This document shows positions 45,341 through 53,608 of a stretch of DNA of 64,000 nucleotides, in pieces (position 1 is the stretch's first letter; each line of letters begins with the position of its first letter). The notes under the pieces were generated by a model that saw nothing but the letters and a program-made list of their open reading frames with translations, did no database searches and was not told the origin of the DNA. Origin of the DNA: Microbacterium festucae (lineage in GTDB: Bacteria; Actinomycetota; Actinomycetes; Actinomycetales; Microbacteriaceae). A program made the position numbers and the translations under genes. The stretch lies in NCBI RefSeq assembly GCF_025421715.1, contig NZ_JAOEFC010000002.1, positions 372,001-436,000 on the forward strand, written 5' to 3'.

Positions 45341-45799
45341 TCAGCCGTCGGCGCGGCCGCTGATCACGTCGAGGAGCAGTCGCGTCGCGCGGGCGTAGCC
45401 GGCGACCCCTTCGCCGACGACGTGGATGACGGCTACGTCGCGCACGTACGAGAAGTGCCGGAACTGCTCGCGCTGGGTCACGTCGGAGATGTGCACCTCG
45501 GCGACGGGCAGGGCGACCGCGCTGAGCGCGTCGCGCAGCGCCACCGAGGTGTGGGTGAACCCGCCGGGGTTGATGACGATGCCGGCGCAGTCCTCGCGCG
45601 CGTCGTGGATCGCGTCGATGAGCACGCCCTCGTGGTTGGACTGCAGGGCGCGCACCTCGTACCCGGCGCCCGCGGCGGTGTCGGTGACGAGCACCTCGAC
45701 GTCGTGCAGGGTCTCGGTGCCGTAGATGTCGGGCTCGCGCAGGCCCAGGAGGTTGAGGTTCGGTCCGTTGACGAGCAGTAGGCGGCGGGGCGAGGTCAC
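45341..45799 (-). CDS. aroQ: 3-dehydroquinate dehydratase, type II
   Basis: Third step of the shikimate pathway. The 152-residue protein shows LLVNGPNLNLLGLREPDIYG (about residues 8-27), with the catalytic Arg, and IVINPGGFTHTSVALRDAL (about 74-92), with the catalytic His-containing turn and Asn. The GTG start lies 6 bp after a TAGGGT -10, so the message is probably leaderless. It stands directly upstream of efp, as in other actinobacteria. Confidence 0.96.
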   Translation of the reverse strand: MTSPRRLLLVNGPNLNLLGLREPDIYGTETLHDVEVLVTDTAAGAGYEVRALQSNHEGVLIDAIHDAREDCAGIVINPGGFTHTSVALRDALSAVALPVAEVHISDVTQREQFRHFSYVRDVAVIHVVGEGVAGYARATRLLLDVISGRADG

Positions 45800-45805
45800 G
45801 TGAGC

Positions 45806-45811
45806 ACCCTA
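45806..45811 (-). promoter_or_regulatory. -10 element of aroQ, leaderless arrangement
   Basis: TAGGGT on the minus strand, 6 bp before the aroQ GTG, in the edge of the gene-free stretch that follows. Confidence 0.5.
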
Positions 45812-46422
45812 CCGTCGCGCCCGGCCTGCTCCCGCCGGGAGCGCGGGCCGCGCTGCCGCCCGGCGCCCTGTTCGCTAGCTCCCTGTTCGCTCGCGCCGTG
45901 TCAGCTCGCGCCCTGTTGCGGCCTAGCGGCCTGTTCGCTCGCGCCCTGTTGCGGCCTCGCGGCCCGGCATCCTGCATCTGGGCGCCAGCGAACGGGTCGA
46001 GGGGCCGCGTAGGCGCACACGGGCTCAGGGCGGCGCGGTCGGAGGTCGGGGTGGCCCGGCCCGTTCGCTCGCGCCTTGTGGTGGCTTCCTGGGGCGGTGA
46101 GGGGCAACTGGGCACCAGTGAACCGGGATGGGCCTGGCTGTCCCGATGTTCCCGATCGGCACGCCTCGAACCTCGACCTCACGATCCGCTCGCCCGTGAG
46201 CGTCTGCGCAGTCAGCCGGTTCGCCGCTTGCGGACAGTCGCGAGGAGCATCCCGGGCCGGTCACGGTCGGCGCCGCAGATCGAGGATCGCCCCGGCTCCC
46301 GGCAGCACTCTGAGCGTCGCGGGCTGACGAACGAGCACACCGCCGGATCGTGGCACGCTGCCGACGCCCGGAGGACCCACCGAACTGTCGCGCCGAACGC
46401 GGAGAAGGCGCGCGGGAGCTGA
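45812..46422. other. Gene-free stretch between aroQ and the DHFR-like gene
   Basis: About 610 bp with no reading frame I can support on either strand. It holds a short tandem repeat (45865-45965) and a second diverged copy of part of it near 46062-46135. The remainder shows no recognisable RNA gene, transposon end or pseudogene. Confidence 0.6.
45865..45965. repeat. Short degenerate tandem repeat, GTTCGCTCGCGCCCTG-type unit
   Basis: GTTCGCTCGCGCC-like units are repeated in series. The clearest pair is a nearly identical block of about 29 bp starting at 45904 and 45937 (period 33, GCTCGCGCCCTGTTGCGGCC). A further GTTCGCTCGCGCC occurs at 46062, about 125 bp from the 45934 copy. Both it and the 45934 copy are followed by a related GGGCRCCAGYGAAC segment, so a larger unit was probably duplicated and diverged. 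Confidence 0.65.
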
Positions 46423-46989
46423 TCAGGGCGTCGCGGCGGGGAGCACCTCGTAGACGAGCCGGGCGAACTGGCCGACGGCCCGCGCTGAGACCAGACGCAA
46501 CCGGTCGGACTCGAGCCGACGGGGCAGCAGCGGCGCTCCCCCGGTGAGCAGCACGGGGGCGATCGACACGGCGATCTCGTCGAGGACCCCGGCGTCGAGG
46601 AACTGGCCGGCGAGCTCTCCCCCGCCCACCACCCAGATGTCGCTGTCGCCCGCTGCGGCCCGCAGCTGCGGCACGATGTCGGCCACGGGCCCCGACACGA
46701 AGGTGACGTCGGCGCCGTCGGGCACCGGCAGGTCGCGCGTGGTGAACACGAACGTCGGCCGCTCGCCGTGGAACTCCCGCCACTTCTCGGGGTGCGCGAG
46801 GATGTCGGACTCGTCGAGCACCCATTCGTACGTCGTCGACCCCTCGACCAGCACGCCGGCGTTCTGCGGCAGCACCTCGGCGTCGGGCGTGGTGCCGCCG
46901 TCGACGGCGAACAGCCAGGCCAGTGAGTTCTGCTCGTCGGCGATCCAGCCGTTGAGCGTGGTCGCCGTGTCGAAGATGATCCGTCCCAT
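46423..46989 (-). CDS. Dihydrofolate reductase family protein (RibD C-terminal-like)
   Basis: A 188-residue NADPH-binding reductase of the DHFR/RibD fold. Visible parts are the N-terminal MGRIIFDTATTLNGWIAD, a central substrate region, the pyridine-nucleotide motif IWVVGGGELAGQFLDAG (about residues 118-134) and VLLTGGAPLLP. Such proteins are common stand-alone paralogues of unknown substrate, and true folate activity is not implied. The ATG lies 7 bp after TAGCGT, suggesting a leaderless transcript. Confidence 0.85.
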   Translation of the reverse strand: MGRIIFDTATTLNGWIADEQNSLAWLFAVDGGTTPDAEVLPQNAGVLVEGSTTYEWVLDESDILAHPEKWREFHGERPTFVFTTRDLPVPDGADVTFVSGPVADIVPQLRAAAGDSDIWVVGGGELAGQFLDAGVLDEIAVSIAPVLLTGGAPLLPRRLESDRLRLVSARAVGQFARLVYEVLPAATP

Positions 46990-46996
46990 GCGCGCG

Positions 46997-47002
46997 ACGC
47001 TA
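46997..47002 (-). promoter_or_regulatory. -10 element of the DHFR-like gene, leaderless arrangement
   Basis: TAGCGT on the minus strand, 7 bp before the ATG at 46989, with no ribosome-binding site between. Confidence 0.5.
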
Positions 47003-47058
47003 CCTGAGGCCCCCGACATCACGACAGGTCATGCCCCGCTGCAGCAGCCCGGCGACGC

Positions 47059-48183
47059 TCACGCCGGCGCGAGCAGCCCCAGCTCTCGCGCGAAGCGGCG
47101 CACGTGGTCGGCCAGCTGCTCGGGCACCTCGGCGGCGGCGAAGTGTCCACCCACCGGCATCCGCTCGAAGCCGCGCAGATCGCGGTAGAACGCCCGCGCC
47201 ACCGACTCGGGGTAGTCGGCCTCGTGCCGCTGGATCGCCACGAACGCCGGCACCGCGGTCGGGGCGATGCCGCCCGGCTGGTCGGCGCCCTCGTAGTAGG
47301 GCCGGAACGACGTGCCGATCGACTGGGTGACCCAGTAGATCATCGCTTCGGTCAGCAGCCGGTCGCGCCCGATCAGACGCTCGAGGTCGGCGGGGTCGTC
47401 GGTCTCGGCGTCGCTCCACTCGACGAGCTTCTCGACGAGCCAGACCAGGAGCCCCGCGGGCGAGTCGTTGAGCGCGGTCGCGAGAGTGTCGGGACGCGTG
47501 GCCTGCACGTGCCCGTAGGCACCGTCGGCCTCGTGGTCGGCGGCCAGCCGTGCGAAGAAGGCGACCTCGTCGGGGGCGGTGAGCTCGGCGCGCTCGGCGC
47601 GGGTCGGGAAGTGCGCATGGGTGGCGATGATGCCCTGCACGTGCTGCGGGTGGCGGGAGGCGAGCAGGTCGCTGACATTGGCCGACACGTCTTCGCCATA
47701 GGTGAGGTAGCGCGAGTACCCGAGCGTCTCGGTCATGAGCAGGTGCATCGTGCGGGCCAGTTCGTCTTCGCTGACGGGACGGTCGGGGTAGGCGGGCGAG
47801 AAGGCGAAGCCGGGCAGGCTCGGGACGACGACGTGGACGTCGGGCAGGGCCGCAGCCAGCTCGAGCTGCAGGGCGAATGTGTGGGGCCAGCCGTGCATGA
47901 TCAGCAGCGCAGGGGCGTCGGCGCGCGCGGCGCGCCGGTGCGCGAGATGCACGGTGGTGCCGTCGACCTCGGCGAGGAACTGCGGCACGGCGTTCAGTCG
48001 CCGCTCCTGGGCGCGCCAGTCGAGCGCGCGCCACGAGGCGAGCAGCTCGTCTCGATAGGCGGCCGTCATCCCCGACCGCGGCCGGCGCGGCGCGTCGGGC
48101 AGGGTGCGGGTGCGGGTCAGGCGCTCGTGCAGATCGTGCAGCACGGCGTCGTCGACGTGGATCTCGAAGGGCCGGATGCTCAT
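47059..48183 (-). CDS. Epoxide hydrolase-family alpha/beta hydrolase
   Basis: A 374-residue protein with the epoxide hydrolase N-terminal domain (MSIRPFEIHVDDAVLHDLHE, about 1-110) and an alpha/beta-hydrolase core. The oxyanion motif IMHGWPHTF, the nucleophile elbow YGEDVSANVS (family members often have GGDWG here, so Asp is retained in a changed context), SIGTSFRPYYE in the cap and the C-terminal His in VGGHFAAAEVPEQL are visible. The substrate is unknown; detoxification of epoxides is the family guess. TAGCGT lies 6 bp before the ATG. Confidence 0.85.
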   Translation of the reverse strand: MSIRPFEIHVDDAVLHDLHERLTRTRTLPDAPRRPRSGMTAAYRDELLASWRALDWRAQERRLNAVPQFLAEVDGTTVHLAHRRAARADAPALLIMHGWPHTFALQLELAAALPDVHVVVPSLPGFAFSPAYPDRPVSEDELARTMHLLMTETLGYSRYLTYGEDVSANVSDLLASRHPQHVQGIIATHAHFPTRAERAELTAPDEVAFFARLAADHEADGAYGHVQATRPDTLATALNDSPAGLLVWLVEKLVEWSDAETDDPADLERLIGRDRLLTEAMIYWVTQSIGTSFRPYYEGADQPGGIAPTAVPAFVAIQRHEADYPESVARAFYRDLRGFERMPVGGHFAAAEVPEQLADHVRRFARELGLLAPA

Positions 48184-48189
48184 GCGGCC

Positions 48190-48195
48190 ACGCTA
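48190..48195 (-). promoter_or_regulatory. -10 element of the epoxide hydrolase gene, leaderless arrangement
   Basis: TAGCGT on the minus strand, 6 bp before the ATG at 48183. Confidence 0.5.
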
Positions 48196-48269
48196 GGCGC
48201 GGCCTCCGACATCGACCCGATCGGACCGGACGCCGGCCTCCAGCCGCGCCGGCCCCGGGAGCCCCGCCC

Positions 48270-49538
48270 TCAGGCGCTCTTGCGCTTCTGGCGCAGCACC
48301 AGAGTGGGCGCGGCCCGCTCGACGACGCTCGCGCGCGTGACGACGACCTTGTCGACGTCTTCCATCGACGGGATCTCGAACATGATCGGTCCGAGCACGT
48401 CTTCGAGGATGGCGCGCAGGCCACGGGCGCCGGTCTTGCGCGCGACGGCGAGGTCGGCGATGGCCAGCAGTGCCTCGTCGTCGAACTCGAGCTCGACACC
48501 GTCGAGCTGGAACATGCGCTGGTACTGCTTGACGAAGGCGTTCTTCGGCCCGGTGAGGATCTCGACGAGCGCGTCCTGGTCGAGCGGGGCGACCGAGGTG
48601 ACGACGGGCAGGCGGCCGATGAACTCGGGGATGAGGCCGAACTTGTGCAGGTCTTCGGGCTCGACGTCCTTGAACAGGTCGAGGTCCTGACCCTTGTCAT
48701 GCAGCGGGGCGCCGAAGCCGACACCGTGCTTGCCCACGCGCGAGGAGATGATCTCTTCGAGCCCGGCGAACGCACCCGCCACGATGAACAGCACGTTCGT
48801 CGTGTCGATCTGGATGAACTCCTGGTGCGGGTGCTTGCGCCCGCCCTGCGGCGGCACCGAGGCCACCGTGCCCTCGAGGATCTTCAGCAGCGCCTGCTGC
48901 ACGCCCTCGCCCGACACGTCGCGGGTGATCGACGGGTTCTCGGCCTTGCGGGCGATCTTGTCGACCTCGTCGATGTAGATGATGCCCGTCTCGGCGCGCT
49001 TCACGTCGAAGTCGGCGGCCTGCAGCAGCTTCAGGAGGATGTTCTCCACGTCTTCGCCGACGTAGCCGGCCTCGGTCAGCGCGGTGGCGTCGGCGACGGC
49101 GAACGGCACGTTCAGGCGCTTGGCGAGGGTCTGGGCCAGGTAGGTCTTGCCGCAGCCGGTGGGGCCCAGCAGCAGGATGTTGCTCTTGGCGATCTCCACC
49201 TCATCGGCACGCTGCTCGGCCGACTGGAGCGTGCCGTGCGCGCGGGTGCGCTTGTAGTGGTTGTAGACCGCGACGGCCAGCGCGCGCTTGGCGGGCTCCT
49301 GGCCGACGACGTACTCCTCGAGGAAGGAGAAGATCTCGCGCGGCTTGGGCAGATCGAAGTCGGCGACCTCGCCCTCGCCGGACTCGGCCATGCGCTCTTC
49401 GATGATCTCGTTGCACAGCTCGACGCATTCGTCGCAGATGTACACGCCGGGACCGGCGATCAGCTGCTGGACCTGCTTCTGGCTCTTGCCACAGAAGGAG
49501 CACTTGAAGAGGTCGGCACTCTCACCGATGCGAGCCAT
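48270..49538 (-). CDS. clpX: ATP-dependent Clp protease ATP-binding subunit ClpX
   Basis: AAA+ unfoldase that feeds substrates to ClpP. The 422 residues contain the N-terminal zinc-binding domain ([22 protein letters not shown]; about 14-43), Walker [16 protein letters not shown] (about 121-135), Walker [13 protein letters not shown], the pore loop region [10 protein letters not shown] and sensor regions, with the ClpP-binding IGF-type loop equivalent in [22 protein letters not shown] precedes ATG. It has its own -10 and is separated from clpP by a terminator. Confidence 0.97.
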   Translation of the reverse strand: MARIGESADLFKCSFCGKSQKQVQQLIAGPGVYICDECVELCNEIIEERMAESGEGEVADFDLPKPREIFSFLEEYVVGQEPAKRALAVAVYNHYKRTRAHGTLQSAEQRADEVEIAKSNILLLGPTGCGKTYLAQTLAKRLNVPFAVADATALTEAGYVGEDVENILLKLLQAADFDVKRAETGIIYIDEVDKIARKAENPSITRDVSGEGVQQALLKILEGTVASVPPQGGRKHPHQEFIQIDTTNVLFIVAGAFAGLEEIISSRVGKHGVGFGAPLHDKGQDLDLFKDVEPEDLHKFGLIPEFIGRLPVVTSVAPLDQDALVEILTGPKNAFVKQYQRMFQLDGVELEFDDEALLAIADLAVARKTGARGLRAILEDVLGPIMFEIPSMEDVDKVVVTRASVVERAAPTLVLRQKRKSA

Positions 49539-49573
49539 GGCCCTTCTCCTTGATCTGGGGACGAGACTGTTCG

Positions 49574-49579
49574 AGCCTA
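49574..49579 (-). promoter_or_regulatory. -10 element of clpX
   Basis: TAGGCT on the minus strand, 35 bp before the clpX ATG, located after the clpP terminator hairpin. This implies clpX can be transcribed separately from the clpP pair. Confidence 0.45.
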
Positions 49580-49641
49580 ACCGGTCGCGGGGACATCGCG
49601 GCGGATTGGGTCACCGCGTGTGGACGGCGACGGGGAGGGAG

Positions 49642-49682
49642 CACGAGAGCCCCGGCGGCCGAAACGCGCCGGGGCTCTCGTG
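49642..49682 (-). terminator. Hairpin terminator after the clpP pair
   Basis: Perfect 16-bp stem (arms 49642-49657 and 49667-49682; CACGAGAGCCCCGGCG and its complement) with a 9-base loop, 18 bp beyond the downstream clpP stop. Confidence 0.8.
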
Positions 49683-49700
49683 ATCGCAGGATCGGGCCGG

Positions 49701-50366
49701 TCAGGCCGTGATCGCGGCGGGCGTGCGCTTGCGCGAGGTGAGCACCTGGTCGACCACGCCGTACTCGAGCGCCTCCTGGGCGGAGAGGATCTTGTCGCGG
49801 TCGATGTCCTTGTGCACCTGCTCGGCGCTGCGGTTGGTGTGCACGGCCATCGTCTCTTCGAGCCAGGTGCGCATGCGGAGGATCTCCGCCGCCTGGATCT
49901 CGATGTCCGACGCCTGCCCGTGACCGGCCTCGCCGACGGCGGGCTGGTGCATGAGGATGCGGGCGTTGGGCAGGGCCAGACGCTTGCCGGGCGCGCCGGC
50001 GGCCAGCAGCACGGATGCCGCGGAGGCGGCCTGACCCAGCACGACGGTCTGGATCTGCGGCGACACGTACTGCATCGTGTCGTAGATGGCCGTCATCGCC
50101 GTGAACGAGCCACCGGGCGAGTTGATGTACATGATGATGTCGCGGTCGGGATCCTGGGATTCCAGCACGAGCAGCTGCGCCATCACGTCGTCGGCCGACG
50201 CGTCGTCGACCTGCACGCCGAGGAAGATCACGCGGTCTTCGAAGAGCTTGTTGTACGGGTCCTGGCGCTTGTAGCCGTAGGCCGTGCGCTCTTCGAACTG
50301 GGGCAGGATGTAGCGGCTCGAGGGCATCGCGACGCCGGGGACGCTGCCGAAGGCGGGGGTGTTCAT
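49701..50366 (-). CDS. clpP: ATP-dependent Clp protease proteolytic subunit (ClpP2-like)
   Basis: Serine protease subunit of the Clp complex. The 221-residue protein has a longer N-terminus than its partner (PSSRYILPQFEERTAYGY), the Ser of VVLGQAASAASVLLAAG (about residues 107-123), the His of RILMHQPAVGEA and the Asp of the catalytic triad near DIDRDKILS. In actinobacteria two different ClpP rings combine, and this one fits ClpP2. GGAGG lies 8 bp before ATG. Its gene follows the other clpP by 18 bp. Confidence 0.95.
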   Translation of the reverse strand: MNTPAFGSVPGVAMPSSRYILPQFEERTAYGYKRQDPYNKLFEDRVIFLGVQVDDASADDVMAQLLVLESQDPDRDIIMYINSPGGSFTAMTAIYDTMQYVSPQIQTVVLGQAASAASVLLAAGAPGKRLALPNARILMHQPAVGEAGHGQASDIEIQAAEILRMRTWLEETMAVHTNRSAEQVHKDIDRDKILSAQEALEYGVVDQVLTSRKRTPAAITA

Positions 50367-50384
50367 TCTCGTGTTCCTCCGGTG

Positions 50385-50969
50385 TCAGTTCTCGGTGCCG
50401 CCGCCGCCGATGACGTCGGAGGCCGATTCGCGGATGTGGTCGACGAAGCCGTACTCGAGGGCCTCCTCGGCGGTGAACCAGCGGTCGCGGTCACCGTCGG
50501 CATTGACCTGCTCGACCGACTTGCCGGTCTGGGCGGCCGTGATCTCGGCGAGGCGCTTCTTCATGTCGAGGATGAGCTGCGCCTGGGTCTGGATGTCGCT
50601 CGAGGTGCCGCCGAAGCCGCCGTGCGGCTGGTGCAGCAGCACGCGGGCGTTGGGCGTGATGTAGCGCTTGCCCTTGGTGCCCGCCGTCAGCAGCAGCTGC
50701 CCCATCGAGGCGGCCATGCCGATGCCGACGGTGACGATGTCGTTCGGCACGAACTGCATCGTGTCGTAGATCGCCATGCCGGCCGTGATCGAGCCACCGG
50801 GCGAGTTGATGTAGAGGTAGATGTCCCGCTCGGAATCCTCCGCTGCGAGGAGCAGGATCTTGGCGCAGATCTCGTTGGCGTTCTCATCACGCACCTCCGA
50901 GCCCAGCCAGATGATGCGGTCCCGCAGCAGCCTGTCGAAGACACTCTGTGCGACAAGCGGTTCAGCCAT
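50385..50969 (-). CDS. clpP: ATP-dependent Clp protease proteolytic subunit (ClpP1-like)
   Basis: The other ClpP of the pair. The 194 residues include [19 protein letters not shown], the catalytic Ser in [17 protein letters not shown], the His in [14 protein letters not shown] and the Asp in [21 protein letters not shown] 50969 was preferred since AGGAG lies 5 bp before it; GTG 50975 would overlap that ribosome site. A TAGATT -10 is about 28 bp upstream. Confidence 0.95.
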   Translation of the reverse strand: MAEPLVAQSVFDRLLRDRIIWLGSEVRDENANEICAKILLLAAEDSERDIYLYINSPGGSITAGMAIYDTMQFVPNDIVTVGIGMAASMGQLLLTAGTKGKRYITPNARVLLHQPHGGFGGTSSDIQTQAQLILDMKKRLAEITAAQTGKSVEQVNADGDRDRWFTAEEALEYGFVDHIRESASDVIGGGGTEN

Positions 50970-50996
50970 GTTCACTCCTGTGTTGGTCGTGGTTCG

Positions 50997-51002
50997 AATC
51001 TA
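50997..51002 (-). promoter_or_regulatory. -10 element of the clpP pair
   Basis: TAGATT on the minus strand, 27 bp before the first clpP ATG, behind the trigger factor terminator. I looked for a ClgR-type operator next to it and found no convincing one. Confidence 0.4.
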
Positions 51003-51074
51003 CCGACGACAACGCGCCACCCCGGCCGTGTTCGCCGTCGGCATAGCGCCGTGGCGCGCGTCGCCCGCAGACGA

Positions 51075-51108
51075 CGAAGGGGCGGATGTCGTGGCATCCG
51101 CCCCTTCG
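51075..51108 (-). terminator. Hairpin terminator after tig
   Basis: Perfect 14-bp stem (arms 51075-51088 and 51095-51108, core AAGGGGCGGATG) with a 6-base loop, 15 bp beyond the tig stop codon. Confidence 0.75.
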
Positions 51109-51122
51109 CAGGTGCAGTGGTC

Positions 51123-52688
51123 TTACTCTGCGTCGGCCTTGGCCGCGGGCGCCTTCTTGGCGGCGGGCTTCTTGGCGGGGGCCTTCTTGGCGGCCGGCTT
51201 CTCGTCGGCCTCGGCGGCCTCGGCGGCGGGCGCCTTCTTGGCGGCGGGCTTCTTGGCCGGAGCCTTCTTCGCGGCCGGCTTCTCGTCGGCCTCGGCGTCG
51301 TCGGCCTTGGCGGCGGCGGCCTTCTTGGCCGGAGCCTTCTTGGCCGGGACCTTCTTGGCGGGAGCCTTCTCGGCCGCCTCGTCGGCGGTCTCGTCAGCGG
51401 CATCCTCGTCGTCCACGGCCACGAAGCCGGTCAGGTCGACGGCGGCACCGTTGGTGTCGACGACGGTGACCTTGCCGAGGGCGATCGCGAGCGCCTTGTT
51501 GCGGGCGACCTCGCCGACCATCGCGGGCAGCTGGTTGCCCTGCTGCAGCGCGTCGACGAACTCCTGCGGCGCCATGCCGTACTGCGCGGCCGACTGGATG
51601 AGGTACTGGGTGAGCTCCTCCTGGGAGACCTGCACCTCGTGCGCCTCGGCCAGCTTGTCGAGCACCATCTGGGTGCGGAACTGCTTCTGGCTGGCCTCGG
51701 TGACCTCGGCGCGGTGCACGTCGTCCTCCAGGCGACCCTCTCCCTCGAGGTGCGCGTGCACCTCGTCCTCGACGAGCTGCTCGGGCACGGGGATCTCGAT
51801 GGTCTCGATCAGGGTCTCGACGAGCTTGTCGCGCGCCGCGGCGCCCTGCGTGAACACCGACTGCTCGGCGACGCGGGCCACGAGGCTCTCGCGCAGCTCG
51901 GCGATGGTGTCGAACTCGCTGGCCATCTGGGCGAAGTCGTCGTCGGCCTCGGGGAGCTCGCGCTCCTTGACGGCGGTGACCGAGACGGAGACCTCGGCCT
52001 CTTCGCCGGCGTGGTCGCCGCCGACGAGCTTCGAGCGGAACGTGGTGTCCTCACCGGCGGTGAGCGACTCGACGGCCTCGTCGATGCCCTCGAGCAGCTC
52101 GCCCGAGCCGAGCTCGTACGACACGCCCTGGGCGCGGTCGATCTCGGTGCCGTCGATGGTGGCGACGAGGTCGAGCTCGACGAAGTCGCCGGTGGCGGCG
52201 GGGCGCTCGACGGTGGTCAGGGTGCCGAAACGGCCGCGCAGGCGGTCGAGCTCGGCGTCGACGGCGGCGTCATCGGTCTCGACGGCGTCGATCTCGACGG
52301 TGATGCCCGAGAGCTCCGGCAGGTCGAACTCGGGTCGCACGTCGACCTCGACCTCGACCTTGAGGTCGCCCGAGAAGTCCTTCTCGTTGGGCCATTCGAC
52401 GATCTCGGCGGCCGGGCGGCCGACGATGCGCACCTCGTTGGCGGTGACGGCCTCGCGGTAGAACGCGTCGAGACCCTCGCTGACGGCGTGCTCGAGCACG
52501 GCCGTGCGGCCGATGCGCTGGTCGATGATCGGCGCCGGCACCTTGCCCTTGCGGAAGCCGGGGATCTGCACGTCCTGGGCGATGTGCTCGTACGCGTGGG
52601 CGATGCTGGGCTTGAGCTCGTCCGGGGTGACCGTGATGTGCAGCTTCACCCGGGTCGGGCCGAGCTTCTCGACGGTGCTGGTGACCAT
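51123..52688 (-). CDS. tig: Trigger factor with long Lys/Ala/Pro-rich C-terminal tail
   Basis: Ribosome-associated chaperone and peptidyl-prolyl isomerase. The 521 residues have the N-terminal ribosome-binding domain with [11 protein letters not shown] (44-54), a PPIase domain (about 150-245) and the C-terminal chaperone arms up to about residue 425. The usual length is 430-470. The last 95 or so residues alternate acidic clusters with [18 protein letters not shown] blocks, including one nearly exact duplication of a block starting ADEKPAAKK. The tail resembles histone H1-like or AlaLysPro repeats and would be unstructured and highly basic. Confidence 0.94.
   Translation of the reverse strand: MVTSTVEKLGPTRVKLHITVTPDELKPSIAHAYEHIAQDVQIPGFRKGKVPAPIIDQRIGRTAVLEHAVSEGLDAFYREAVTANEVRIVGRPAAEIVEWPNEKDFSGDLKVEVEVDVRPEFDLPELSGITVEIDAVETDDAAVDAELDRLRGRFGTLTTVERPAATGDFVELDLVATIDGTEIDRAQGVSYELGSGELLEGIDEAVESLTAGEDTTFRSKLVGGDHAGEEAEVSVSVTAVKERELPEADDDFAQMASEFDTIAELRESLVARVAEQSVFTQGAAARDKLVETLIETIEIPVPEQLVEDEVHAHLEGEGRLEDDVHRAEVTEASQKQFRTQMVLDKLAEAHEVQVSQEELTQYLIQSAAQYGMAPQEFVDALQQGNQLPAMVGEVARNKALAIALGKVTVVDTNGAAVDLTGFVAVDDEDAADETADEAAEKAPAKKVPAKKAPAKKAAAAKADDAEADEKPAAKKAPAKKPAAKKAPAAEAAEADEKPAAKKAPAKKPAAKKAPAAKADAE
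51135..51362 (-). repeat. Repetitive coding DNA of the trigger factor tail
   Basis: Repeats of CTTCTTGGCGGG-type units (plus-strand sense) encode PAKKA motifs. Two longer blocks, each carrying GGCCGGCTTCTCGTCGGCCT (at about 51191 and 51271), are nearly identical over roughly 60-70 bp. Confidence 0.75.
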
Positions 52689-52761
52689 GCCTGTTCGTTC
52701 TCCTCAGTGTCCGGTCGCGCACATGCGCGTCCGTTGTCGGTCTGGGTCTGTGGGGCCGTGG

Positions 52762-52835
52762 TCGGGGCGACAGGATTTGAACCTGCGGCCTCCCGCTCCC
52801 AAAGCGGGCGCTCTACCAAACTGAGCTACGCCCCG
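52762..52835 (-). tRNA. tRNA-Pro (anticodon TGG)
   Basis: Acceptor stem CGGGGCG/CGCCCCG, D-arm GCTC/GAGC, anticodon stem CCCGC/GCGGG with loop TTTGGGA (anticodon TGG), T-arm GCAGG/CCTGT with loop TTCAAAT. The discriminator is A and no CCA is encoded. Confidence 0.95.
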
Positions 52836-52873
52836 GGGAGGGCGCAGCGCGTGCGCCGAAACCGGCCGCGTCG

Positions 52874-52879
52874 AGTCTA
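52874..52879 (-). promoter_or_regulatory. -10 element of tRNA-Pro
   Basis: TAGACT on the minus strand about 38 bp before the tRNA-Pro 5' end. It is divergent from the identical hexamer serving tRNA-Gly 20 bp away. Confidence 0.45.
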
Positions 52880-52894
52880 GCCGACATCGCCCTG

Positions 52895-52900
52895 TAGACT
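52895..52900 (+). promoter_or_regulatory. -10 element of tRNA-Gly
   Basis: TAGACT on the plus strand, 28 bp before the tRNA-Gly 5' end. Confidence 0.45.
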
Positions 52901-52928
52901 GTCAGGGTTGCCGCGGCCACGCCGCTGC

Positions 52929-52999
52929 GGGGATGTAGCTCAATGGTAGAGCCTCAGTCTTCCAAACTGATGGTGCGGGTTCGATTCCCGTCATCCCCT
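52929..52999 (+). tRNA. tRNA-Gly (anticodon TCC)
   Basis: Acceptor stem GGGGATG/CATCCCC, D-arm GCTC/GAGC, anticodon stem TCAGT/ACTGA with loop CTTCCAA (anticodon TCC), T-loop TTCGATT and discriminator T. CCA is encoded at 53000-53002, unlike the other two tRNAs of the window. Confidence 0.95.
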
Positions 53000-53001
53000 C
53001 C

Positions 53002-53042
53002 AAAGCCCCGACGATCCGCGCGTTGCGCGGGCACGGGGCTTT
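53002..53042 (+). terminator. Hairpin terminator after tRNA-Gly
   Basis: Outer stem AAAGCCCCG/CGGGGCTTT (9 bp) enclosing an inner CCGCGC/GCGCGG hairpin. It begins on the last base of the encoded CCA, so termination follows the tRNA directly. Confidence 0.7.
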
Positions 53043-53236
53043 CCGATGGGTGACGGCGCCTCTCGATGCGCCCGCCGTCGGATTGGTCCGGAGACCGGCG
53101 CCTCTCGCCCGGCCCGCGCGGAGGGATCCCCGATCCCGCCGCCGTAACCGTTCCCTGTCGCACATGACACGCGCGCTGCGCGTGACCTCGTCGCGCCCCG
53201 CGTGCGGCGGGTCGGCCCGATCGAAAGGAATCCCCC

Positions 53237-53554
53237 ATGTTCAAGCGCCTCACCGCCGGTGCCGGCATCGTCCTGCTCGCCCTCACCGTCTCTGCCTGCG
53301 CCACCCCCGCCGGCTCGTCGGTGGAGACCACCCCCAGTGCTACGGCCACCACCGCCGCCGACCGCGTCGAGATGCCCGACGTCGTGGGCAAGACCCTCGC
53401 CGAGGCCGAGACCACCCTCGCCGACGCCGGCCTGGTCGCCACCTACCCGAACGGCGTCGACATGACCCGCATCGTCGAGTCGCAGGGCATCACCGCGGGC
53501 CTGCAGGTGCGCATCGACACCGAGGTCTTCCTCTCCCCCGCCACCCATGGCTGA
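53237..53554 (+). CDS. PASTA-domain lipoprotein
   Basis: A 105-residue exported protein. The N-terminus is a lipoprotein signal (FKRL, hydrophobic core, lipobox LTVSAC with Cys 21). A Ser/Thr/Ala-rich linker and a single PASTA domain (about residues 46-105: EMPDVVGKTLAEAETTLADAGL) follow. PASTA domains bind cell-wall muropeptides or beta-lactam-like ligands, usually in serine/threonine kinases and penicillin-binding proteins, so a free lipid-anchored version could be a wall-sensing or decoy protein. This is inference. AAAGGA lies 7-8 bp before ATG. Confidence 0.88.
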   Translation: MFKRLTAGAGIVLLALTVSACATPAGSSVETTPSATATTAADRVEMPDVVGKTLAEAETTLADAGLVATYPNGVDMTRIVESQGITAGLQVRIDTEVFLSPATHG

Positions 53555-53608
53555 GGTGGGGTCCGCCCGGCCCGCGTGGTCGGGCGGACACTCCTGTCGA
53601 CGGACCCC

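Noticed and set aside
45800..46422. Pseudogene or transposon remnant in the aroQ-DHFR gap
   Set aside because: No terminal inverted repeats, target duplication or fragments of a recognisable protein were visible on either strand.
51000..51060. ClgR operator upstream of the clpP pair
   Set aside because: TTCGC and GCG half-sites occur near 51030-51047, but the spacing does not match the consensus I know.
49620..52880. Long plus-strand open frame opposite clpP, clpP and tig
   Set aside because: It runs antisense through three well-identified genes, two terminators and a tRNA.
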